Shown here piece after piece: positions 18,602 through 27,264 of a stretch of 64,000 nucleotides of DNA (position 1 is its first letter; each line of letters starts with the position of its first letter). Under the pieces are notes generated by a model. It saw only the letters and a program-made list of their open reading frames with translations, was not told the DNA's origin and searched no databases. The stretch spans positions 1,860,001 through 1,924,000 of the forward strand of contig OZ242974.1 in NCBI GenBank assembly GCA_965211775.1, given 5' to 3'. A program made the position numbers and the translations under genes. Origin of the DNA: Thiodiazotropha sp040506975. Its GTDB lineage: Bacteria > Pseudomonadota > Gammaproteobacteria > Chromatiales > Chromatiaceae.

Positions 18602-18789
18602 GGATTGCTGTTTCGGTCCGCTTTGGGGTTTCTGGGCTTATTAGAAAATGACTATTTAAATTTTTTTACAATTAAAAAACGCAATTTGTTAATTTAAGTA
18701 ATTCCTAATATTCTATATCTCGAAAGCTACGCTGTATCTGCTTTCTCAAATTACATCATGATTACATTCTATCTCGAGGAGAGTGAATA
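18602..18789. promoter_or_regulatory. AT-rich divergent intergenic region, pyrC / sulfur-globule-like gene
   Basis: The region is strongly AT-rich compared with flanking DNA, with runs such as TATTTAAATTTTTTTACAATTA. It must hold the promoters for pyrC (minus) and the first Gly/Tyr-rich gene (plus). I cannot pick one -35/-10 pair with confidence. GAGGAG at 18776-18781 is a strong Shine-Dalgarno 8 bp before ATG 18790. Confidence 0.4.
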
Positions 18790-19125
18790 ATGAAAAAGAT
18801 CGTTCAAGCTTCTGCAGCTGCTGCATTGATCGTAGCTTCCGCTTCCGCTTCCGCATGGTGGGGCGGCCCAGGCTGGGGCAACCGTGGCTGGGATAACGAC
18901 GGTTGGAGTGACGGCTGGGGTGATGGCTCCGGAGACTTCAGCTTTGGTATGAGTGGCAGTGCCCGTGGTTCCGGTTATGGTCGTGGCAACAACTACTATC
19001 GCGACTATTATGGCTACGGTCCCTATGGCTATGGCGCACCTTATGGTTATGGCGCTCCCTATGGCTATGGCTACCCGCCTGTAGCACCTGTCGCTCCTGC
19101 TGCCCCGGCTGCTCCCGCTAAGTAA
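18790..19125 (+). CDS. Sulfur globule-like secreted Gly/Tyr/Trp-rich protein
   Basis: 111 aa. A Sec signal peptide (MKKIVQASAAAALIVASASASA) should be cut so that the mature protein begins WWGGPGWG. The mature part is low-complexity. A Trp/Gly/Asp-rich head (WGNRGWDNDGWSDGWGDG) is followed by GSGYGRGNNYYRDYY, then Tyr-Gly repeats (YGYGAPYGYGAPYGYGYPP) and an Ala/Pro tail. This matches the composition of sulfur globule envelope proteins (SgpA/B/C of Allochromatium vinosum), which coat periplasmic sulfur globules. The family assignment rests on composition and signal peptide, not on a conserved catalytic motif. It has a strong Shine-Dalgarno, as expected for an abundant protein, and a paralogue 94 bp downstream. 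Confidence 0.7.
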   Translation: MKKIVQASAAAALIVASASASAWWGGPGWGNRGWDNDGWSDGWGDGSGDFSFGMSGSARGSGYGRGNNYYRDYYGYGPYGYGAPYGYGAPYGYGYPPVAPVAPAAPAAPAK

Positions 19126-19219
19126 ATTGATTAGAACTTAATCACAGGGAATTCTCGGCACATGGACGTGCATAGGCAGTCAGCGTGGTTTTACATTAAA
19201 AAACTCTGGGTACGAAAAA

Positions 19220-19900
19220 ATGAAAAAGATTTCTATCATTGCTGCGGCAATCGCCATGGCAGCCTCATCGGCAACCGTCAACGCTTGGTGGGGTAACGAT
19301 TGGAGCGACGATTTCTTTGGCGACGGTTTCGGTGCTGGTGATTTCGACTTCAATTTCAACATGCATGCACGTGGCAGCGGTTATGGCCGCGGCTACAACA
19401 ACTATCGCAATCATTATGGTTATGGCCCTTATGGTTATGCGCCATATGGTTATGCACCTGCGGTTCCAGCTCTGAGTGAAGAGCAGAAGGCTGCAATGGA
19501 AGCGCAGCAGAAGGCCTTTGCCGAGCAACAGAAGGCATTTGCCGAACAGCAGCAAAAGGCATTCGAGCAGGCTGTTGCGGCCCAACGCGAGTATGCGGAA
19601 AAGTACAATGCCGATCCTCGTGCCGCTATGGAAGCTGAAATGAAGGCTTTCCAGGATCAGATGCAGGCTCAGCGTGAACAGATGCAATCGCGTTTTGACA
19701 ACAGGACGCCTGCCAGACCTGAGATGCCTGAAGCCATGGCAAAACGTATGGAAGAGTCTCAGGCCCGCCGTGACGAGATGATTAAAGAGATGGAAACCCG
19801 TCGCGCAGAGGCCATGAAGATGATGGAAGAGCGCCGTAACGTTGCCATGGAGCGCAAACCTTTCGAAATGCCTGTGTTCGAGACTCGCAAAGATATCTAA
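19220..19900 (+). CDS. Sulfur globule-like secreted protein with C-terminal coiled-coil
   Basis: 226 aa. Signal peptide MKKISIIAAAIAMAASSATVNA, predicted mature start WWGNDWSDD. The N-terminal half shares GSGYGRG-NNYR-YGYGPYGY with the 111-aa neighbour, so the two are paralogues. After PAVPALSEEQ it turns into a long charged helix rich in Gln, Glu, Met and Ala, with near repeats KAFAEQQ (about residues 99-119) and EMKAFQDQMQAQREQMQ, predicted to form a coiled coil. A. vinosum SgpD is a sulfur globule protein described with coiled-coil character, so an envelope or tethering role is a reasonable inference. A good terminator follows. Confidence 0.65.
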   Translation: MKKISIIAAAIAMAASSATVNAWWGNDWSDDFFGDGFGAGDFDFNFNMHARGSGYGRGYNNYRNHYGYGPYGYAPYGYAPAVPALSEEQKAAMEAQQKAFAEQQKAFAEQQQKAFEQAVAAQREYAEKYNADPRAAMEAEMKAFQDQMQAQREQMQSRFDNRTPARPEMPEAMAKRMEESQARRDEMIKEMETRRAEAMKMMEERRNVAMERKPFEMPVFETRKDI

Positions 19901-19921
19901 GCAGAGTAAATCTGCAGGCCC

Positions 19922-19965
19922 AAAAAGGTGCTTCCGGGGTAACCGGCAGCGCCTTTTTTGTTTTT
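19922..19965 (+). terminator. Rho-independent terminator of the sulfur-globule-like pair
   Basis: GGTGCT (19927-19932) pairs with AGCGCC (19948-19953) with one G-T wobble. An inner CCGG/CCGG stem (19934-19937 and 19943-19946) closes a GGTAA loop. It is flanked by AAAAA on the 5' side and TTTTTTGTTTTT on the 3' side, about 20 bp after the stop codon. Confidence 0.85.
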
Positions 19966-20311
19966 GGGAGGCTGTATGGGTATGCGCCGGTCGATAGGCC
20001 CTCCTTTAATGCGTGCAGCATCCTGCCTGTCATCAGTAAAGTCGTGACAAGACCGCTGGCAGTATTGGGTGTTGCCAGACGTTGTGTAGCCGGCATGCCA
20101 GACAGAGGATGGTTAATTAACAATAAAAACAGGGAATTAAGTTGGATAAATATTCGGTAAAGAACGCTGAAAAATAACCCGTCTTGTTGTATATTACCTC
20201 AATCAATCCAAACTATTGGCAATTCAAATAGTTTCTTTTAGCCATATGAGATAGCCCATAGTCTCCAGCTGGGGAACGGTTTTTTTTTGCCGAAACAACT
20301 GTTAGAGAATA
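19966..20311. other. Intergenic region before aceE, no gene seen
   Basis: 346 bp between the terminator and aceE. It is AT-rich from about 20110 and must carry the aceE promoter. A run of ten T at 20279-20288 follows a CCAGCTGG palindrome, but the stem has no proper loop, so I do not call it a terminator. A candidate reading frame on the minus strand (19782-20123) has no coding character. Confidence 0.4.
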
Positions 20312-22969
20312 ATGATGCCGACTAGACCCGATACCGATCCACAAGAGACACAGGAGTGGCTGGATGCATTGGAGGCCGTGCTCGAGAACGAAGGCGTGGA
20401 TCGCGCCCACTTCCTTATTGAGCGCTTGGTTGACAAGGCGCGCCGGTCCGGCGCTTACCTGCCGTTCAGCGCCAATACGGCCTATGTCAATACCATACCG
20501 GTAACCAAGCAGCGGCGATTTCCCGGCGATCGCGCCATGGAACGCCGTATCAGGTCCTTCATACGCTGGAATGCCATGGCGATGGTGGTTCAGGCAAACA
20601 GAATATCGACTGAACTGGGAGGGCATATCTCCAGCTTTGCATCCGGCGCCACGCTTTTTGATGTGGGCTTCAACCATTTTTTTCACGCGCCGAGCAAGGA
20701 ACGGGACGGAGATCTGATCTTTTTTCAGGGGCACTCCGCTCCGGGTGTATACGCCAGAGCTTATCTGGAGGGTCGGTTGAGTGAAGAACAGCTCTACAGT
20801 TTTCGACAGGAGGTTGATGGGCAGGGCCTCTCGTCCTATCCGCATCCATGGTTGATGCCCGGATTCTGGCAGTTTCCCACCGTGTCGATGGGGCTTGGCC
20901 CGTTGATGGCGATCTATCAGGCGCGCTTTATGCGTTATCTGCATGATCGCGGTCTCCTGAACACGGATGAGCGCAAGGTATGGTCATTTTGTGGTGATGG
21001 TGAAATGGATGAGCCGGAGGCGCTCGGAGCCATCTCCCTGGCTGGGCGTGAGCGTCTCGACAATCTGATATTCGTAATTAACTGCAATTTGCAACGTCTG
21101 GATGGACCGGTACGAGGCAATGGCAAGATTATCCAGGAACTGGAGGCGGTGTTTCGCGGAGCCGGATGGAATGTGATCAAAGTGATCTGGGGTGGTTATT
21201 GGGATCCGCTCTTTGCACGGGATAAGAACGGCATTCTCCTGAAACGTATGGAGGAGTGTGTCGATGGTGACTATCAGGCGTACAAGGCCAAGGGCGGTGC
21301 GTATACACGCGAGCACTTCTTCGGTAAGTATCCGGAACTCGACGATATGGTCGCCAATATGACCGACGAGGATATCTGGCGTCTGAACAGGGGCGGACAC
21401 GACCCGCACAAAGTCTATGCGGCCTACGCGGAGGCGATGTCCCACAAAGGGCAGCCGACAGTCATTCTGGCCAAGACAGTCAAGGGATATGGCATGGGTG
21501 TCGCCGGCGAGGGTCAGAACATCACGCATTCCCAGAAAAAGATGGGTGAAGCGGCACTCAAGGCGTTTCGAGATCGATTCAACATTCCGATATCGGATGA
21601 TCAGATTGGCGCCGCGCCCTTTTATAAACCGCCGACAGACAGTCCCGAGATGCAATATATGCATCAACGCCGTCAGGATTTGGGGGGGTTTCTGCCGCAA
21701 CGTCGGACCAAAGTGGAGTCGCTGCAGGTACCGGCACTGGACGAATTCAAGACACTGCTGGAAGGTAGCGGGGAAAGGGATCAGTCGACAACCATGGCGT
21801 TCGTACGTCTGCTCAACATGCTGGTGCGAAATAAAGCGGTGGGAAAACAGGTTGTGCCAATCGTTCCAGATGAGGCGCGTACCTTCGGTATGGAAGGTAT
21901 GTTCCGCCAATTGGGTATCTACTCGTCGGTGGGTCAGTTGTATGAACCGGTTGACGCGGACCAGGTGATGTTCTATCGAGAGGACAAAAAGGGGCAGATC
22001 CTGCAAGAAGGCATCAACGAAGCGGGCGCCATGTCTTCCTGGATCGCGGCAGCCACCTCCTACAGTAATCACGGGATCAGTATGATCCCGTTCTATATCT
22101 ACTATTCGATGTTCGGCTTCCAACGTGTTGGTGACCTGGCCTGGGCGGCGGGGGATATGCAGGCACGGGGTTTCCTCATCGGCGGTACCGCTGGTCGTAC
22201 CACTTTGGCGGGTGAGGGATTACAGCATCAGGATGGGCACAGTCATATCGTGGCCGGGACAATCCCGAATTGCGTCAGTTACGATCCTGCTTACGCCTAT
22301 GAACTGGCGGTAATTGTCCAGGACGGGATGCGCCGGATGTATCAGGAGCAGGAAAATGTTTTTTATTACATTACTGTAATGAATGAAAACTACGCACAAC
22401 CCGCAATGCCCGCCGGTGTGGAGGAGGGTATTGTACGTGGTCTCTATCTGCTCGATACAGGCGGTAAGCATAAGCATCGGGTACAGCTTCTGGGGAGTGG
22501 CACTATTCTGCGTGAAGTGATTGCCGCCGCGGAGCTGCTCGAAAAAGAGTTCAACGTCTCAGCTGATGTTTGGAGTGTTACCAGTTTTAACGAGTTGCGT
22601 CGTGACGGCTTGGATATCGAACGATGGAATACCCTACATCCGCAAGAGGAACCCAAACTCAGCTATGTCACGGAAAAACTGAGCGGCCAAAAAGGGCCGG
22701 TGGTGGCGGCCACGGATTATATCCGCAGCTATGCGGATCAGATTCGCCCGTTCATCACAGCCAGCTACAGCGTGCTTGGTACTGACGGCTTCGGTCGTAG
22801 TGATATGCGCAGCCAGCTGCGTAAGTTTTTCGAGGTAAATCGATACTACATACTGATCGCCGCCTTGAAGGCACTTGCGGATGAGGGTGAGATCAAACCC
22901 GAGCAGGTCAGCCGGGCGATCAAGAAGTACAAGATCGATCCGGAAAAGCCCAATCCCGGCAGGGTCTAG
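20312..22969 (+). CDS. aceE: Pyruvate dehydrogenase E1 component, homodimeric type
   Basis: Thiamine-diphosphate enzyme that decarboxylates pyruvate and reductively acetylates the lipoyl arm of E2. 885 aa, the size of the E. coli-type homodimeric E1. Visible: WLDALEAVLENEGVDRAHFLIERL at the N-terminus, the ThDP-binding GDGEMDEPEALGA...NLIFVINCNLQRLDGPV region (about residues 228-262), HxxxK-type active-site loops and EGLQHQDGHSH. Two adjacent ATGs at 20312 and 20315 are equally possible starts. aceF follows after 106 bp. Confidence 0.96.
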   Translation: MMPTRPDTDPQETQEWLDALEAVLENEGVDRAHFLIERLVDKARRSGAYLPFSANTAYVNTIPVTKQRRFPGDRAMERRIRSFIRWNAMAMVVQANRISTELGGHISSFASGATLFDVGFNHFFHAPSKERDGDLIFFQGHSAPGVYARAYLEGRLSEEQLYSFRQEVDGQGLSSYPHPWLMPGFWQFPTVSMGLGPLMAIYQARFMRYLHDRGLLNTDERKVWSFCGDGEMDEPEALGAISLAGRERLDNLIFVINCNLQRLDGPVRGNGKIIQELEAVFRGAGWNVIKVIWGGYWDPLFARDKNGILLKRMEECVDGDYQAYKAKGGAYTREHFFGKYPELDDMVANMTDEDIWRLNRGGHDPHKVYAAYAEAMSHKGQPTVILAKTVKGYGMGVAGEGQNITHSQKKMGEAALKAFRDRFNIPISDDQIGAAPFYKPPTDSPEMQYMHQRRQDLGGFLPQRRTKVESLQVPALDEFKTLLEGSGERDQSTTMAFVRLLNMLVRNKAVGKQVVPIVPDEARTFGMEGMFRQLGIYSSVGQLYEPVDADQVMFYREDKKGQILQEGINEAGAMSSWIAAATSYSNHGISMIPFYIYYSMFGFQRVGDLAWAAGDMQARGFLIGGTAGRTTLAGEGLQHQDGHSHIVAGTIPNCVSYDPAYAYELAVIVQDGMRRMYQEQENVFYYITVMNENYAQPAMPAGVEEGIVRGLYLLDTGGKHKHRVQLLGSGTILREVIAAAELLEKEFNVSADVWSVTSFNELRRDGLDIERWNTLHPQEEPKLSYVTEKLSGQKGPVVAATDYIRSYADQIRPFITASYSVLGTDGFGRSDMRSQLRKFFEVNRYYILIAALKALADEGEIKPEQVSRAIKKYKIDPEKPNPGRV

Positions 22970-23075
22970 TGAGTTGCCCAAGAACACTGCTGTAAGCAAC
23001 CGAAGCTGCGGTGCGTCAAGGCGGCGATTGGTTTGAATGAAACAGATTATGCCTGATCGGCAAAGAGGATAACAC

Positions 23076-24416
23076 GTGGGTAATACGACAGATGTGCTGA
23101 TACCTGATATAGGTGATTTCGACTCGGTCGAGATTATCGAGATTCTGGTATCAGAGGGTGACCGAGTCACGCTTGAGGAGTCTCTGCTGACCCTTGAAAG
23201 TGACAAGGCTAGGATGGAGATCCCATCCCCCCACACCGGGGAGGTCAAGCGCCTGTTGGTCAAGGTTGGCGACCGTGTCAAAGAAGGCGACAGGATACTC
23301 GTTCTTGAGGTTGAAACCAGCCGACAGAAAGGAGAGGGTGAACCGGTAACTACACCCGCACCGGCGGCAGAGGAGGTTGAGACGGTACAAGCGCCGGCTC
23401 CGGCGCCAAATGAAGCGTCAGTATCTGAACAATCACTGCGACTGCCAGGTGAGAAAGAGGCCCGCGTACCGCCCGTTCCAGCTGGATTCGTTGAGAGCGG
23501 TGGGCAGGGCACCCCTCATGCAAGCCCATCGGTACGCCGATTCGCCCGTGAACTGGGTGTTGATCTCTCATTGATAAAGGGAAGCGGTCCAAAAGACAGA
23601 ATCCTGAAAGAGGATATTCAGAGGTTCGTTAAACGCTCATTGCGGCAGGGCGAAGGGGCAGCCGCAGCCAGGTCGCCCTTTGAGATGCCGGCGGGGCCGG
23701 AAGTGGATTACAGCCGCTTTGGTGAGGTTGAGGAAACAGGGTTGAACCGCATCAGGAAAATCAGCGGAGCACATCTTCATCGTTGCTGGCTGACCGTACC
23801 GCATGTGACCCAGTTTGACGAGGCGGATATCACCGATCTCGAGACATTCAGGCAAGCGCAAAAAGAGGCTGCATCCCGGCAGTCCGTTCGACTCACCCTG
23901 ATGCCGTTTCTCATGCAGGCGGTCGCAGCAGCGCTTGACCGGATGCCGATGTTCAATGCGGCCCTGTCGGCAGATGGCGAATCCTTGATATACAGGAAAT
24001 ACATTCATATCGGTGTCGCGGTGGATACACCCAATGGACTGGTCGTACCGGTCATACGCGACGTCGGTCAAAAGGGTGTGTTCCAGCTTGCGGCGGAGTT
24101 GATGAGCATCAGTGAAAAGGCGCGGGCAGGCAAGTTAGCGCCGGCGGATATGCAAGGCGGATGTTTTTCGATTTCCAGTCTTGGCGGGATAGGCGGTACT
24201 GCCTTTACTCCCATAGTGAATGCCCCGGAAGTGGCAATACTCGGTGTCTCACGCAGTAGTATGCGGCCCGTGTGGGACGGGGAGGCCTTCCAACCGCGCT
24301 TGATGTTGCCGCTTTCACTCTCCTATGACCATCGGGTAATCGATGGCGCCGACGGCGTCAGGTTTACCACCTATCTCTCTTCCCTATTGGGTGATATTCG
24401 TCGTTTGTTGCTCTGA
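23076..24416 (+). CDS. aceF: Dihydrolipoamide acetyltransferase, E2 of pyruvate dehydrogenase
   Basis: 446 aa. One lipoyl domain (lipoylated Lys44 in ESDKARMEIP), a Pro/Ala/Glu linker, the peripheral-subunit-binding domain (about residues 150-185, SPSVRRFARELGVDLSLIKGSG) and the acetyltransferase domain ending with the catalytic SYDHRVIDGADG (His and Asp). E. coli AceF has three lipoyl domains, so this is a short-arm version. The start is GTG 23076 with AGAGG at 23064-23068; no ATG precedes the conserved N-terminus. The lipoyl domain closely resembles the one fused to lpdA downstream. Confidence 0.94.
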   Translation: MGNTTDVLIPDIGDFDSVEIIEILVSEGDRVTLEESLLTLESDKARMEIPSPHTGEVKRLLVKVGDRVKEGDRILVLEVETSRQKGEGEPVTTPAPAAEEVETVQAPAPAPNEASVSEQSLRLPGEKEARVPPVPAGFVESGGQGTPHASPSVRRFARELGVDLSLIKGSGPKDRILKEDIQRFVKRSLRQGEGAAAARSPFEMPAGPEVDYSRFGEVEETGLNRIRKISGAHLHRCWLTVPHVTQFDEADITDLETFRQAQKEAASRQSVRLTLMPFLMQAVAAALDRMPMFNAALSADGESLIYRKYIHIGVAVDTPNGLVVPVIRDVGQKGVFQLAAELMSISEKARAGKLAPADMQGGCFSISSLGGIGGTAFTPIVNAPEVAILGVSRSSMRPVWDGEAFQPRLMLPLSLSYDHRVIDGADGVRFTTYLSSLLGDIRRLLL

Positions 24417-24472
24417 TTTTCAGTGATCAGCCCGGACAAAGGATGGTCCGCATCTCCTTACGACCGGTACTA

Positions 24473-24501
24473 GGGCCGATTGGACAAGTGTTGACAGGCC
24501 C
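24473..24501. repeat. Solo terminus of the GGGCCTGT miniature element, abutting an IS1380
   Basis: GGGCCGATTGGACAAGTGTT (24473-24492) followed by GACAGGCCC matches the right end of the complete elements at 32506-32797 and 54308-54538. It is flanked by TA on both sides (24471-24472 and 24502-24503), with no partner left end in sight. The IS1380 element next door used the CTAA at this terminus as its target. Confidence 0.7.
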
Positions 24502-24504
24502 TAA

Positions 24505-26064
24505 CCCGGATATTTCATCCATTTGCCGATACTGGCACGAGGAGAAGGCCGGGACGAGAAACAGGATGATACCGGCTCCAAACGCCCCGATTTCTGGCTG
24601 ACAGGCACAGCTTCCCCTTACCCCGTTATTTATCAACGTGCCGGGGCAGCACTCATCGCGTGCTATCCTGGCTCCAGCCGTTCGGCCACACTGAAGAACA
24701 ATGCCTGGTAAGGAAAGACACTGGAGAGCAGGAAGCGGACACGCCGGGTATTGCGTATCACCACCGCACCCACTTTGAGTAGTTTAAGCCGCAGCGTGCC
24801 GACCTGGGTCTTGGCCAGTTCTGTACCCTGTAAGGCCAAGCGGCGAATCGCTTCCATCAACACATAGGCCAGGCTCGACAGCAGCAAGCGAAACTGATTG
24901 GTCCACCAATGATGTGCACTGGTGCGATCAGCAAACAGCCCCAGCTGTTGTTCCTTGATGCGGTTTTCCATCTCGCCCCGCGCACAATAGACGTCGTCGT
25001 AAAGGGTTTGGGCATCGCCGTTGAGGTTGGTGACGACAAATCGGGGATTACGCCCTCGCTCACTCACCTCCAGCTTGGCGATCACCGCGCGTCGACGGCG
25101 CCAGCTGCGTGCACCGTAGCGCAGGCCAAGGAAGACGCGTTGCTTCTGTCCGTTGGCCTTGAAGCATTGCTCGACTGCAGTGAAGTCTTCCTCGATCATC
25201 CGTTGCAGGCGGTGGTTGCGCGCCAGGCCTACGATGTAGCCAATGCCATGGCGTTCACACCAGCGCAGCATGCGGTGACGACAGAAGCCCGAGTCGGCTC
25301 TCAGGATGATCCGCACCGCCGGCCACGCCTGACGCAAGCGTTTGACCAGCAGGGCGAGGATCGCCCACGCATGTTTCGCCCCGTCGATCTTGCTCGGGCG
25401 CAAATAGCTGACCAGCAGTTGTTCGCCGCAAAACACGTACAACGGGAGAAAGCAGTAGTTATCGTAGTAACCGTGGAAGAAGCGGCCTTCCTGCAGGCCG
25501 TGAACCCGGTCATCGGTGGCGTCGAAGTCCAGGATCAACTCCTCGGGTGGCTCGGCAAACGAGGCGATGAACTGCTCGATCAGGACCTGATGGATCGCGA
25601 CAGCGGTTGCCCGATCTGACCGATTCTCCAAGCGACAGAGCGTGGGTGAACTGCCCAGTGCCTGATCCTGTTCCACGGCCGTCTGAAAGGCCAAATCTTG
25701 TCGCAGACTGTCGTGATCGTTGAGGTCTTCATAGCCCTGGCACAGGGCATAGACCCGCTGGCGTAGTAGAGAAATCTGATCATGTTGCACATAGCGGCCA
25801 TCGCGTGGATCAGCGAGAGTGTCATTGACGGCTTCAAGCAATCCCAGCCGTCGGTCCGCTTGTCGTAGCAACAACACGCCGCCATCACTGCTGATATCAC
25901 CACCGGAAAAATCCGCTTCAACCTGGCGGCGTTTTACCGCTGGAAAAGCAAAACGACCTTGGGTACATTCTGTCACAGGCAAAACCTCGTTCAATTTCAG
26001 CCTAAGTAACTGAATTCTATTGAACTACACGGGTTTTACCCTCTTTATTTGTGAAATATTCGGG
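24505..26064 (-). mobile_element. IS1380-family insertion sequence, type A, copy 1 (complete)
   Basis: 1560 bp. Termini CCCGGATATTTCA (left) and TGAAATATTCGGG (right) form an imperfect inverted repeat. A CTAA duplication flanks it (24501-24504 and 26065-26068). It contains one transposase gene on the minus strand. Wherever I compared them, the sequence matches the copies at 44000-47131 (interrupted) and 61631-63190. It lies between aceF and the di-haem peroxidase gene. Confidence 0.93.
24663..25976 (-). CDS. IS1380-family transposase (type A, copy 1)
   Basis: DDE transposase, 437 aa from the GTG at 25976 (443 aa if the upstream TTG is used). I prefer the GTG because it gives the same 437-aa length as the type B transposase and has GAGG about 8 bases upstream. 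Family marks: FSGGDISSDGGVLLLRQADRRLGL near the N-terminus, catalytic Asp in LDFDATDD, Asp in RADSGFCRH, and Glu in the GEMENRIKEQQLGLFADRTSAH block. It looks intact and should be functional. Confidence 0.93.
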   Translation of the reverse strand: MTECTQGRFAFPAVKRRQVEADFSGGDISSDGGVLLLRQADRRLGLLEAVNDTLADPRDGRYVQHDQISLLRQRVYALCQGYEDLNDHDSLRQDLAFQTAVEQDQALGSSPTLCRLENRSDRATAVAIHQVLIEQFIASFAEPPEELILDFDATDDRVHGLQEGRFFHGYYDNYCFLPLYVFCGEQLLVSYLRPSKIDGAKHAWAILALLVKRLRQAWPAVRIILRADSGFCRHRMLRWCERHGIGYIVGLARNHRLQRMIEEDFTAVEQCFKANGQKQRVFLGLRYGARSWRRRRAVIAKLEVSERGRNPRFVVTNLNGDAQTLYDDVYCARGEMENRIKEQQLGLFADRTSAHHWWTNQFRLLLSSLAYVLMEAIRRLALQGTELAKTQVGTLRLKLLKVGAVVIRNTRRVRFLLSSVFPYQALFFSVAERLEPG

Positions 26065-26304
26065 CTAATTGACGCAGCTCAACAAAAGTTGACAAATTTC
26101 ATCAATTTGTGGGTACAAGCATCCTCCTCCTTTAGGATTATATGCTGTAGGTTATCCTCTGCTTAGAAAGTTATCTGATTCTTCATGCTTAAAGTTAGCC
26201 ATAGAGAGACCGCTAACATAGTGTAGTAAGCATCGCACCACACTGCTACAGACGACTTTTTCTACAGGGATGTCAAATGTAGTCGCTTATAGCGTCAATG
26301 ATGT

Positions 26305-27264
26305 ATGAATAACCTGTTGAAAACACTGCTATTATTTTGGTTGGTAATATCTTTTGCCAGTGCTGCGGGATTGAAGAATGAGCCCATAGGGCCATTGACA
26401 GTCGAGCGCAATCTGGATCCGAGGCTGGTGTCCCTTGGGGATCAGCTGTTTCATGATGTCAGGCTATCGCAGGATAACAGCATCAGCTGCTCCAGTTGTC
26501 ATGTTCTTTCGACTGGAGGGACCGATCGCAAGAAGAACTCTGTAGGGGTAGGGGGTAACGTTGGGGGTATCAAGGCACCCACGGTATACAACACCCGATA
26601 CAACTTCGTTCAGTTCTGGGATGGCCGGGCTCAGACGCTGGAAGAGCAGGCGGCCGGTCCGGTCCATAATCCTATTGAAATGAGCTCCAACTGGGAGGAG
26701 GTTATATTCAAGTTAAGCCAGGATCCAGCCACTGTGAAAAAATTTGAAGAGCTTTTTCACGATGGCATTACCGGGCAGAATATCGTTGTCGCCATAGCAG
26801 CCTTTGAACGTTCTCTGGTGACAGTCAACTCACGCTTCGATCAATGGCTCAAAGGAGAGGATGGAGCGCTGACCGAAAGGGAATTACGCGGTTACCGCCT
26901 GTTTAAAAGCTACGGCTGTATCAGCTGCCATCAGGGCGACAACGTGGGTGGCAATATGTTCGGCATCATGGGTGCGAAGGGAGACTATTTCAAGGATCGG
27001 CATGGCGGGATCACGGAACCTGATCTGGGACGTTATAATGTCACCAAACAGAATGAAGACAAGCACTATTTCAAAGTTCCCAGTTTACGCCTGGCGGCCA
27101 TCAACCCACCCTATTTTCACGATGGATCGCAGACAACCCTGCAAGGTGCGATAAGGATCATGGGTCGCTACCAATTGGGGCGTGACCTGCCGGAAAGTGA
27201 TATCGATGATATTGCCGCGTTCCTCCACACCTTGGTCGGAGAGCATATCAGGTTGAAACCATGA
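26305..27264 (+). CDS. Di-haem cytochrome c peroxidase (CcpA/MauG superfamily)
   Basis: Periplasmic protein, 319 aa, with a signal peptide ending near FASAAG. Two haem c sites are visible: CSSCH (residues 62-66) and CISCH (205-209). APTVYNTRYNFVQFWDGRAQTLEEQA and PVHNPIEM are standard bacterial cytochrome c peroxidase stretches, and the C-terminus has PPYFHDGSQTTLQGAI. The likely reaction is reduction of H2O2 with electrons from a small cytochrome, though MauG-like roles cannot be excluded. It overlaps the next gene by ATGA, so peroxidase and signalling protein are probably made together. The 240 bp upstream, after the IS, hold no other gene. Confidence 0.88.
   Translation: MNNLLKTLLLFWLVISFASAAGLKNEPIGPLTVERNLDPRLVSLGDQLFHDVRLSQDNSISCSSCHVLSTGGTDRKKNSVGVGGNVGGIKAPTVYNTRYNFVQFWDGRAQTLEEQAAGPVHNPIEMSSNWEEVIFKLSQDPATVKKFEELFHDGITGQNIVVAIAAFERSLVTVNSRFDQWLKGEDGALTERELRGYRLFKSYGCISCHQGDNVGGNMFGIMGAKGDYFKDRHGGITEPDLGRYNVTKQNEDKHYFKVPSLRLAAINPPYFHDGSQTTLQGAIRIMGRYQLGRDLPESDIDDIAAFLHTLVGEHIRLKP

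Noticed and set aside
19020..19080. Tyr-Gly tandem repeats in the globule-like gene as a DNA satellite
   Set aside because: The repetition follows codons of an open, secreted protein and fits the protein family.
20279..20288. T-run after CCAGCTGG before aceE as a terminator
   Set aside because: The palindrome has no loop and no longer stem can be drawn.
24909..25619. A 236-codon open frame antisense to the type A transposase
   Set aside because: It lies wholly inside the transposase gene on the other strand, recurs in every copy because the DNA recurs, and has no domain or ribosome-binding site.
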